From assembly GCA_001692895.1 (NCBI GenBank), contig KV748179.1, forward strand, positions 2,356,001 through 2,420,000: a stretch of DNA of 64,000 nucleotides, written 5' to 3'. Under the pieces are notes generated by a model, which saw only the letters and a program-made list of their open reading frames with translations, did no database searches and was not told where the DNA came from. Positions 1 to 10,155 of this stretch are shown in pieces. The translations under genes and the position numbers were made by a program. This DNA is from Cenococcum geophilum 1.58. Taxonomy: Eukaryota; Ascomycota; Dothideomycetes; Gloniales; Gloniaceae. Every line of letters starts with the position of its first letter. Positions within the stretch are counted from its first letter, which is position 1.

Positions 1-655
1 ATTATATCTGGCCAACGCCTTGCTAACATGGGCCGGTTGGATCTTAACGATGATGACACGGTCGTTGACGTTGCATTTCTCCGTGGTGGCCTGCTTCGGA
101 AAAAAAGGATTCGGGCTATAACGAAGTTTGGTAGAGTGGTTGAAAGCCGCTTCGTTTGATTTATACGCTTATACGTTGGGTTCACTGGTGGTCCGCTGCC
201 GACCTAAGAGTACAAATGGCGGCAATAAGAGGCGTTTCGATTCGAACCTTTGAAGTGTGTTATTAGGGAAGTTCTTGGCGTTTGTTTGGATCGGCGGATG
301 GGGTTGGTCTTATTTGAAAGAAGGCGTGTGGAATACGTATCGGCATGTTGATGATTTTTTTTTTTGGCTACTTATGACACATGAAATGCTTCTACCGAGT
401 GGAATGAGTCAGTGGGAGTTGGTTGGCATTACTTTTCACAGTACCTAAATTGTCGGATCTGTAATTCATGGTTGAGACGGACACTATATTAGCGGAAACG
501 CACCACTTGTATGAACCTAGATATTGTGACTAGAAGCTCATCCTATGCAGGGATGCGCATAACTATCACGCTTGGAGAGCTTTATCGTTGATGCAACACA
601 CGTACTCTCACTGGCGAGAGCTCGATTATCTATATTATACACCCCCCCCCCTAAC
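1..655. other. gene-free left edge
   Basis: I see no supportable gene here. The stretch is not as TA-rich as the LINE that follows. Short open frames exist, for example at 257-448, but they have no recognisable composition or family. The 5' boundary of the LINE is not marked by a target duplication that I can find. Confidence 0.5.
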
Positions 656-665
656 ACGCAGTATT

Positions 666-2190
666 CAAGTTGAGAGAGGGAAGATGGAGACGACAGAGGG
701 GGAAGGAGGCTTGTCGCGTCAATCGCGTCGGGAACGCGTCAAGACAGCTAAGGCCTTTGAACACGATAGTTACGAGAGCAATATAGAAGATACGGTTCAC
801 GTGGCAGCAGTAGCCCCTGGGGCACCACGATCAAAGCGTATGGGGAAAAAACTACGTCCTAAGGATCAGATAGGGTCAACAAGAAACCGCATAATGGCTA
901 AAAAGAGAGTAGAGCAATCGGCAATAACAGCTACCACGGCAAACTAAGTAATAACTAAGAAGATAAATACAATAAGCATGCAGATTAAGGTGCTAACTAA
1001 CCTAGTTATATCACTACTAGGGGTAATAAAGGAATAGAAAGAGGCATAAGCAAACTAAATTAAAGCCCTTACCGAAATATTTATAGAGTAGATTAACGCG
1101 CTTAGAGTAGAGGTTATAGAAAAGATGGAGGTAATCTAAACCCAATTGTCTAATATTTAAACACTACTAAGCGCGGATCCGTTATACGCGGAGGTTGCCT
1201 ATACGCCACTAAATAGTTAACTAAGCAACCTAACGTCCTTCCTGTTAAGGAATACTATGCCATTAACTATCACTAATACGCTATACTGCATAGTTAATAT
1301 ATTTAGAGTTAAAGAAGAAAATAAGAATAAAGCATAACTAGGGGTAATTAGGTAAGTAATTAAAAATAGTATATATATAACGGAAGGCTATAAGAGCTAG
1401 CGCTATGTAGTAGTAATTAAAGACCTTAGGAACCCCGTATGTATTAGGATAACTTATAGGAATAAAGTTAAGCTCTAATATATAAAAGAAGCGGCCTAAA
1501 AGACCTTAGTATTTAGTATTTGGGTACTATAAGACTAGCTCTACCTAGTAAAAATTAACAACGCTAACTAAACAGTAGTTCTTAACTAGAAAGGAAAGAT
1601 TTAAAATAAAGTAGTAAAGGTGCTAGGAAAAGAGAATAATATATATATAGCCCAGATAGGATGGCTTAGTAAAAAAAATATAGGAAAAGTATATGGATTA
1701 ATAGTTATATATATTACTAAAAGTAGTAAGGCAGTATAGTTACTACAGAATTAATACTTTTATATTATAGGGGAATTAGCCTATATTAGAACCTATAAAC
1801 CTAAAAGCGGTTTAATATAATGCTACTAGTGTTAGACACTAGGACATAAAGCATTTACATACATAAGACCGCAAGTATGTACTAGATACGCTTAAGAAGA
1901 ATATTATTATAATAACTATTAAGGATAGATTCTAAAGTGTATACCTTGCGGAGGACCATATAAATTATTTAGTAAAAATTGTTAAGTGCTTTATCCTACC
2001 CGCTATATATAAGACACTTTAGGTACTTTAACTAAATATTTAAAAGTAGAGTATAGTATAGTAGAGCCTAATAAATAATAAATAACTAAAAGACTTTAGA
2101 GTGTTAGCAATATTAGAGCTATATATATAGAAAACGGATAATATAGTTATAATAGTCCCTATAGGACACCTAAATTAAACTAAGGTAATA
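666..2190 (+). pseudogene. LINE ORF1 (gag-like, zinc knuckle), degraded
   Basis: An undamaged first segment runs to the stop at 945-947 and is rich in Arg, Lys and Glu, as LINE gag N-termini often are. After that the frame continues through many TAG and TAA codons. Around 1818-2000 it reads as Cys-rich, with C-Q-C-Q-x-L-G-H-K-A spacing followed by further Cys residues, as in the CCHC knuckles of Tad and I-type gag proteins. The short intact frame at 588-947 should therefore not be annotated as an independent gene. Confidence 0.65.
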
Positions 2191-2199
2191 CCTACGGCC

Positions 2200-5100
2200 T
2201 AGCGTAAAGAGAGGTGGGCGGTACGGAGTATGCTATGGATTTAAAAAGATATTAAGGCCGTATAGGTGCCAGTATAATCGGCAGACCTTACTGCGGCGGT
2301 GCTACGCCTTCCTAATAGATTAGTACTGGTAATATCGGTATATATTAAGGGAAAGAATATAGAAGCACTATAGGATATAACTAGTAAACTATGTTAACTA
2401 ATCTAAGAAATATAGAATAAGATAGGTATATAAACCAATATAATACTTATAGGAGACTTTAATCGGCATAATTAGCTATAGGGAGGAAATAACGTCTTGC
2501 CGGCAAGATAGGGAGAAGCTAACCCAATTATTAATCTTATAGAAGATTACTCCCTATATAGCCTGCTACCTAAGGGTATAAAAATATAGCAAAATGGCAA
2601 CTATAAGATAACGATTAACCTAATCCTAGCATTAGATAAGCTAGCATCTATAATAGTAAAGTGCACTATATATAAGACAGAACATAAATCTAATTATAGG
2701 GCAATTAAGACGACATTTAATATTATAGTCCCTAAACGCGCTATAGAATAGATAATGCTTTTTAAAAATATACTATAGAATAAAATTAGGAATAGGATTA
2801 CTACCACCCTCTATATTATTCTAGTGGGTGGTAAAGTGTAGTAGCAAACAGACTAGCTTATAGAGGTAGTGCTAGAGGCAGTTTATATATTAACTCCGAA
2901 ATCTAGACCGTTACTATATATAAAAAGGTAGTAGATAATAGACTTTATAAAGCTTTACCGGGTATATACTTACTAGAGAAACTGGGTAAAGAACTAATGC
3001 TAAGTGGGCTAGATAGTACCAGAACTAAAGCAATAAGTAAAGGAGGCCTTAAAGGAATACCACGATGTAATATAGAAATAGAAAAGGACATATTAGAACG
3101 ACTTCCTGGCCAATAATATAAACATTTAGTAAGTAGCAAAATACCTTAACCTAAGCGGCAACTTAGTGTTTAATAAAATACCACAATTAGTAAGAACAAA
3201 TAGATCTACTATAGAAGGTAAAGATAAGTAAGCAGTGGAGCTATTAACTACGTTCTTTCCCCCGCTACTAGTAGGAATAGAGAATAAGGGTCCGCGGCCT
3301 TAATAAACGCCAACACTAATGCCGCGTCTTATAATGGAAGAGGTGGAACGGAAGATATTTACGGTAAAGCCTTAGAAAGCGCTAGGGGACGACGGCCTAC
3401 TAGCGATAGTATAGAGGCAGATATGGCCAGTAATAAAAGATAGGGTCCTACTCCTCTTTCAAACCTTACTAGATAAGGGCGACCTTCCTAACTAATAGAG
3501 AAATGCTAAGATTATACCACTTAAGAAGCCGAATAAAGGAGACTATATAAAGGTAAGGGCATAGAGGCCTATCTCTCTGCTATTTACGTTAGGCAAGGTG
3601 CTAAAGTCTATAATTACTAAGAGAATATCGCACGTAGTAAAGACCTTTAGACTACTACCTATAAATTACTTTAGGGTAAGAAAGAAGCGCTCTACTAAAT
3701 AGGCGCTGCTGCTACTGTAAGAATATATCTACAACGCGTAGAGGTCTAAGAAGGTGCTTAGTCTTATTAGCTTTAATATAAAGGGTGTATATAACGGAGT
3801 ATATAAAGAGAGGCTACTATAGAGGCTTATAGCAAGAGGTATACCGCTAGTGCTAGTGCGGTAAATTAATGCATTCTGCTCTAATTGTATAGCGACTATC
3901 TTAGTTAACGGCTATACCTCTAACTAGCAATAGTTACTACAAGTAGGACTATCGTAAGGATTGCCGCTTTCGCTAATACTATTCCTCTTTTTTAACGCTA
4001 ATCTAGTCTAGTACCGGCTTAATATAAATAGAGGCTTAATAGCGTTTATGGATAACTATAATGTATAGGTTATAGGATTATTGGCAGCAGCAAACTACGA
4101 AGGTATTTAGGCTATTATTAATAGAGTAATAAACTGGGAGAAATAAAGCGGCGCAACGTTTAAAGGTGAAAAGACTATGCTAGTGTACTTTATAAGAAAC
4201 GCGGACCGGACTAATACTACCCTATTTATAATTAAAGGAAAAACAGTTACACTAAAGCATATAGCTAAGATCCTAGGGGTAGTTATAGATGTAGAGCTTC
4301 GGTATAAGCAATATATTATAAAAGTAGCCACTAAGGGCCTTATCGCAGCTATAGCACTAAAGAGACTCTAGATAGTATCCCCTTTAACTATAAGATAACT
4401 GTTTAGGGCAACGGTAGCGCTAGCGGTAGACTACGCCTTAAATATCTAAATACACGCCTATAGGGGTTCCGCTATAGCCGCAATAAATAAGGTATAAAAA
4501 ATTAGAGCGTAGGCAATTATAGGAACTTTCCGTATAGTAGCTACGGTTATTAGGGAGGCCGAAGTAAGTATACGGTTAGTACGCAAGCGGCATTTAGAGA
4601 GGGCTACTAAGTTATAGGTTAACCTTAATACGCTATATAAGACGAACCCGCTCTTAAGGCTCTATATAAAGGTGCTTTAGAGGTTCACGTCCCTACTATA
4701 GAAGATAGCCTATATATATTAATATACACTAACAGATAAGATAGAGGTTATTTAGCCCTACGTGGTACTACTATAGGAGGACTAACTACCTATAAGCATT
4801 AACCTAGATAAAGATAGGGCAACTAAAGCCGCTAACTCCACCTAAGGTATACAGATCGCAATAAGCTCGTCTAGGAGGAGAGGCATAGTGGGGATAGGAG
4901 GTATCGTCTATAATACCCTTAGTAATACGCTAAATAGGGAAGCTATTATATACTTAATTACACTAGAATTAAGAGTAGAATAGAACCTATATATAGCTAA
5001 ACTGGCGGCAATATTAATAGCGATAAGGTGCTTACCGCTAGATCTATAGGGGAGATAGATTACTATATTCACTAGTAATTAGGTAGTACTACTGGCAATT

Positions 5101-5766
5101 AGATAACCTAAGTAATAATCTAGCCAAATGAGTATTACACAGATCTATAACATAGCCCGCACGTTAAGGTAAAGAAGTAACCGTTTTCTTATTATATAGG
5201 TCCCTTAAGGGGAGTTTAAACTAGGCAAGAAGGCAAAAATAGTAGCACAGTAAGCTACTATATAAGGACGCCTACCGTAAGAATAATAATACTAGGCTAA
5301 GGCTATAACAATAAACACCACAAGAATAAAATAGTGGGGTAGGAAAACACTACCGGAAGAAGTAGGAAGGTATTTAAGAAAAATGGACATAGCACTACTA
5401 GGTAAACATACCTATAGGCTATATAACTCCCTTAAGCAAGAAGAGGTAAATATATTGGCTTAGTTATGGATAGGAATAATATAACTTAATAGGTATTTAT
5501 ACCATATTAGAGCGGCAGAATTAGATTAATATAATTACGGATAGGTAAGAGAAATAGTTAAATACTTCCTCTTTAGGTGTATAAAATGGATATTATATTA
5601 AGAGCAAATGCTGCAGCAAACAGATATAAGAAGAGGCAGCTTATCCTTCTATCTTAGGGGGAAGGCGTTAACCAACTCTAGACAGTGGACACTAAACGTG
5701 GACGTGGTCTAAGCAATAGTAAAATACGTAATAGCCACCAGACAACTTAAGGCAGAATTAAATTAA
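2200..5766 (+). pseudogene. LINE ORF2: endonuclease, reverse transcriptase, RNase H, degraded
   Basis: Domains appear in order. An APE-type endonuclease lies at about 2290-2800 (GDFNRHNQLWGG near 2455-2490, then a decayed TINLILA stretch near 2615). The reverse transcriptase spans about 3300-4370: ALGDDG, then PISLL-FTLGKVLKS, SFNIKGVYNGV near 3770, and a palm motif that now reads FMDNYNV where FADD is expected. RNase H follows at about 4850-5280. The last codons end in KAELN and a stop at 5764-5766. The catalytic Asp in the palm motif has become Asn, a G to A change of RIP type, so the enzyme is dead even apart from the stops. Confidence 0.8.
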
Positions 5767-6260
5767 TAACCCATCCACCACAGTTAGAAACTCCCCCCCC
5801 TCCTCTACACTTTAACCAACCTATACTATGCACCCTTATGCCACCAGCAGATCTCGCTTTAATTACCAAAGATAGGACACTAAACACTTAAAGGAACAGC
5901 CCCCTAAGACTACCTGCTACTAACTATTTACGAGATCTTGTAGAATAAGGTATAAGTAATACTAGGGAATATAAAATAAGGTATATATATAGGCTTATAC
6001 GAGAATATAGCGAGACTAAAGGAAGCGTAATTATGTAATATAGTACTAGTGCCCTTTAGGCTTAGTGCCTCCGGGCGGAATAAACTTTATTATTATCACG
6101 CTTAGACTAAGTTAAAAAAAATTAACACCATTTATAACTATAAAAAGTTACTATTTATAATATATTGCCCCTTACTAATAGTATTAGTTTAAAGAAAACT
6201 TATATACCTAGATATATAATCGCGTACCCGGAGGCCGGGCGGCTCGGAATTGGAGTCTTT

Positions 6261-6304
6261 ATATAATCATAATCACCAATTTTGGGCGATTATAATGATT
6301 ATAT
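6261..6304. repeat. small AT-rich inverted repeat 3' of the CorA-like gene
   Basis: ATATAATCATAATC and GATTATAATGATTATAT face each other across a loop of about 13 bases, roughly 55 bp past the stop codon of the CorA-like gene. It may simply be an AT-rich 3' region; no function is assigned. Confidence 0.35.
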
Positions 6305-6359
6305 GCATCCCTGATCCCATGCTCAAAAGGCTGTTGAGGGTTTATTGCTTTGGTGCTTT

Positions 6360-8134
6360 CTATTGGGGATAAGGCAGATCCCCACTTTGCTCTTCCTTTG
6401 AGTCGATTCCGTTACCGGTTTCAACATCCGACTCTTTCCCGGTGCTCGCCAACGCTCGCTTTGCTTCGACAGTTCGTTTGCGCACTAGCCAATAAAGCAT
6501 GGTCAAGACGGTGAGAGGAACTGAGACAGCAAAAAGCACCCAAAGCTGCGGAGAAGCGGCTAGGGAGTGCGTCGGGGTCAGGTATAATAACTGGGTCCCA
6601 AACAGCGTCTGCTCACCACCCGATTAGCAATTTTGAGAAGAATCCTCAAAGGAACTCGAGACATCTTACACAGACAAAGGTAGTTGGCAAATACACCAGC
6701 ATGACGACAGTGATTACGCGAACGGTTGACGAATCCTTCACCGATGCGCGGGTCATTGCACATATAGACTCATTCTGAGCATGCGAGGTTGTCGTCAAGT
6801 CGAAGAGGTGGCCGCTCTGTTGCATTGCGATGTGCTGGTTCTTGAGTGCAAGCACATCAGACAACAGTTGTGCGATACTGGTCGTTTTGACAAGCAGGAG
6901 GCGCGCGTTGCGAGTGTAAGAGGCCGTTTGGCGAATCAGGTTCCGGAGAATGCAGGCTGTTTCAGATTTTGCATCCGAGCCTATGTTTTTCTCCGTGAAA
7001 AGAATCGTGCTGAAGTATGAGAGGTTTCCAAGCGTCTCGGTGTAGGAATGGAATATGGGCGGGAGAGGCAGGAGACGGCTTTCGATGAAGCGGACTCGGG
7101 TGAGTGTGTCAAGCCCTGCGCAGAATGAAGCTCCCATGACTTCCCTCGACTGCCCTTCCCGTAAGCATCGCAATAAAACACTCGGTTCAGGTCATTCAAG
7201 CTTACGATAGACAAAAGTTCCTCCTCATAATGCTCCATGTAGTCTCTCCAATTGGCGAAATAAGCTGATATGAGCATGATATGTTGCTGAAGCGGTTGCG
7301 CCACGAGTTCTTGAGCTCTCCCATCCATTGACAGAGCGTCTTTTAAGCGTACGCCTGCAACAGACTTGTACTTTGGATGTAGGAGTATCCAACATGAATG
7401 CTTCGATTGGTGGTCGATGCCCTGGTACACTGCGGTCTGCCTGATTGACCAAGGCTCACCTGAAGGCCTACCTCGTCGCTCGGGATATTTAAACGTATAG
7501 CTGATCTCTTTGCAAAGGATTTAGCACGGTTTGTCCGAATAGGGATACTTGCCAATACCGCACCATCGCGATTGAGCGAAGTCTTCCAGGACCAGTGTCC
7601 ACAAAAGGCTTCCTCTGTGGGGGCTTCCCTATATCTAAATGATCGTATCACTTCTATAAATTCTTCCTGAACACATTGGTGCTTCAAGATTTCCGACAGC
7701 ATCTTGTTTGAAACATCAAGTGGTTCCCATGNACTTGACTGGCATATCGAGCTGCAAGTACAGTAAGTATTTATGCTTAAGCCTTACAGTCAATGTGTAA
7801 TGAAACATACAAAACTCGAAGGCTGTAGATTTTGCTGCTCTCATCATTGATGTAATCCTGGAGCTGTTTCAACGATGAGAAAGTATACTGTGATAGGGGT
7901 GTTCGATCTGGAAACTATTAACGGTGATGAATAGTAACCGAACCGTTCCATACTTTGCCCGGCAATGCTCCGTGGGCGGACATGGATCAAATCCACCAAT
8001 TCGCCCTCCCCAGGCTCAATGAAACATTGATGAGAGTTTAACGAATCAAGGTCTAGAGTGTTCCCTGCTTCATATTTTGGCTGGGTAGAACAGTGAAGCA
8101 ACTGGTGAGTTTTCAACTGAGTTTCAAGTGCCAT
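6360..8134 (-). CDS. CorA-like divalent-cation transporter family protein (fungal divergent type)
   Basis: Splicing six exons (8134-7954, 7907-7811, 7751-7549, 7507-7206, 7149-6670, 6608-6360) gives an uninterrupted 503-residue protein. Introns are 46, 59, 41, 56 and 61 bp and all are GT-AG. Landmarks of the divergent fungal CorA-like family appear in order: SICQSS, then WSIRQTAVYQ, a long coiled-coil region, and two C-terminal membrane segments, RVITVVMLVYLPTTFV and LWVLFAVSVPLTVLTMLYW. The loop between them reads LFGTQ instead of the GMN signature of true Mg2+ channels, so metal transport is uncertain. One codon contains an undetermined base (7732). The 41-bp intron is very short; the alternative is a one-base frameshift near 7520, which would make this a pseudogene. 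Start chosen at the first in-frame Met; the N-terminus has no family support. Confidence 0.75.
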
Positions 8135-8611
8135 GAGTAGAGGCCCGTCTTCGTGTCCGGCAGATTTGCAGGACTAGCGTAAACAGCAAGCAGATTGTCT
8201 TCTGAATTGCACAAATTCAACTCATCGTAAATCGACAAGGCTAGGAGGCGCACCCGGAGGAGAGCTAATCAATGCTTGCTTTTTAACTACACGGATTTGT
8301 CCAAGCCCCACAAGGCTCTGTTTAGAGTACAGCTGCCCCGCATCCTGCAAGTTTGGCTTACGTGCAGTAGATTTGCCTACTTTCTTTTTTCAGACTCGTC
8401 GCTTCTAGCAGGGCGGCACCACTTCAAAATCAGTCGCAGTTGCCGTCCACTATTTTTCTTTAACAGTTCTACGTAAGTTAGATGATTATTTAACGAGCAA
8501 AACAAGTTACACACAGAATTGAAAGCTTCTCCTCACCTAAGTTGGCTCTATGTTTTTAGCAGTTAGAATACTGCATCTAGACTTTATTTTTGGAAGGGTA
8601 GGCCTCAAGAT

Positions 8612-8869
8612 TTACTTACTGCCGTTAATTTCTTGGGCGAATTCCACGAGATAACGTCGTTCGCAAGCTTGAACAGCTCTATTCAGCTTTGCGGTTTGCT
8701 TGACCAATATCACTAGAACACTCACGGTGACTTGGAATTCTGCCTCGCTCTTTGAAGGAAAGGTTTGCTTCAAAAGATTCGTGATTTTCTCGAGCTTGTA
8801 GTAACGGCCTTCGGCGGTTTGAGGGATCCATTGACCAGAACCGTTGCTTGATGTGCTGGTAGTAGACAT
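8612..8869 (-). CDS. small hypothetical protein, probably an incomplete model
   Basis: An 85-residue frame begins MSTTSTSSNGSGQW and has one plausible helical core (YYKLEKITNLLKQTFPSKS). I do not recognise the family with confidence; the core loosely recalls KIX-like helices of Mediator subunits, which is only an impression. A perfect GTAAGT donor overlaps the stop region (about 8621-8616), and a second GTGAGT lies inside the frame near 8708, so the true gene may be spliced and extend downstream toward 8530. It lies upstream of the CorA-like gene on the same strand. Confidence 0.35.
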   Translation of the reverse strand: MSTTSTSSNGSGQWIPQTAEGRYYKLEKITNLLKQTFPSKSEAEFQVTVSVLVILVKQTAKLNRAVQACERRYLVEFAQEINGSK

Positions 8870-10141
8870 GTGGTAAACTGAAATGTAGACGTTTAAAAAA
8901 TATCGATCAGGATTTACCTTTACTTAGGTTGTGATGTAGCGGAACTGCGTCGCTGTATGCATATAAATTATATCTTCCTAATAGCAGTCCCTATGGATTG
9001 CAGGTCTCCCAAGTCTCCCATCTTCTGTATGCAGAAAGTACTGCCCACAGACACGTCGTGCAGCAGGCAATTAATGTCATATGCTAGACTTCCCCCTGTT
9101 CAGAGGTGTAGTACCACTCACGTGAATTCCCACCCATCCGTTTTCGCCGGAAACAGAAATAGCGCGAAAAGCGCACTGAGCTGGCACGCACCGGGAGGAC
9201 TCTCAGTCTTGTTGAACCTAGTCAGCTGAATTTGCCTAATTTTGCCTGAATTCGCCTCGTGTCCAGCACATCTACTCACCTCTCATATTGAACCAGCGTA
9301 TTCATCAGGCAAATGGTCACAGGAAGGATTACGTCTTTGCTTGGGGTTGAAATGCTGCGATGTATCTGTGAGCTGGATGGGTGGAGGACAGATCGGGTTA
9401 TGTGCTATAGAAGTTGCCAGGCAAATATCAGTGGCAGAACAACTAACCGTATTTAAGAGAATGCACCATGGAATCTCGAATCACTGTGTGCTGCCGCGGC
9501 CACTTTTCTTCAGTGTTACTAAATACCCTTGACGAACTTTAATCCCTTGCTTCTCTGAAGCTTAATTTTACATCAAAGGGAAATACCACAAATCTCAAGT
9601 AAATACGACGTTTATCGTATGTCGTAAGATAGGTGCTGCGGGATAAATATCGTAATCGGAAGCTTCGCTGTAAAACTTTTGGACGATTTCATGTGGGATA
9701 AACCATTGCTAGAAATATTATTGCAAGATACCATTAGCAATTGAAACAGGCATATCGATTGAGATAGCAATTAGAAGTTCGGCACCTCGTGCACGGTCCC
9801 ACCTCGTGCACGAAGTGGCCCGAACGTCTATGCTACAGTATCGATCCCGGTATCAACAACCAAACCATGCTAGCCATGCTAACCCAAGCCACACTGCGCT
9901 TACGGGCCCAAAGTTTGCTTTCAGACAGGAGCAATCTACAGTAAAGACGAGTTGCCGGGCTTGCCTGCAGTAAAAAGAAGGAACGGTACGTCCCGACATA
10001 AGATCTTCACCCCGCACCTAAACGAGTCACCCAAGCGAGCCACCTAAAATTGCACTAAAATTAGCCAGTTTTATATACTAATAGGTTTACTACCACTTAA
10101 TAAATATTTATATAATTTAATATTTAAGTATTTAAATTGAT
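8870..10141. other. intergenic, no supported gene
   Basis: Open frames at 8957-9229 and 9242-9532 have no family signal, and I did not accept them. GC content falls and TA richness rises after about 10040, where the retrotransposon block begins. At about 9779-9815 the stretch CACCTCGTGCAC is repeated twice in tandem. Confidence 0.5.
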
Positions 10142-10155
10142 AATTTATAATACTA
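10142..10155. repeat. target-site duplication of LINE copy 2, left
   Basis: AATTTATAATACTA (14 bp) is repeated exactly at 13440-13453, bracketing the truncated LINE. A duplication of this length is usual for non-LTR retrotransposons. Confidence 0.85.

Larger units (their letters stand above)
660..6200 (+). mobile_element. Tad-like LINE with RNase H, RIP-degraded (LINE copy 1)
   Basis: This is a non-LTR retrotransposon read on the plus strand, with two consecutive coding regions: a gag-like one with zinc knuckles, then endonuclease, reverse transcriptase and RNase H. Nearly every break is a TAG or TAA where CAG, CAA or TGG is expected, and the base composition is strongly TA-rich; both are expected from fungal RIP (CpA to TpA on either strand). 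It belongs to a different family from the two LINE copies at 10156-21042: the protein differs and only this one has a clear RNase H. Ends are approximate, because I found neither a target-site duplication nor a simple-repeat tail. Confidence 0.85.

Noticed and set aside
130-270. Possible tRNA (A-box-like GGTAGAGTGGTTGA and B-box-like GGTTCGAATC on the other strand)
   Set aside because: The two boxes are on opposite strands and the T-stem does not pair, so no cloverleaf can form.
588-947. 119-residue open frame as an independent gene
   Set aside because: It is the less damaged start of the LINE gag region; the same frame continues downstream through RIP-type stops.
4107-4371. Opposing frames at 4107-4331 and 4177-4371
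   Set aside because: The plus-strand one is part of the decayed reverse transcriptase, the other its antisense shadow.
8957-9532. Two adjacent plus-strand frames
   Set aside because: No family signal, no splice logic joining them and no conserved motif.
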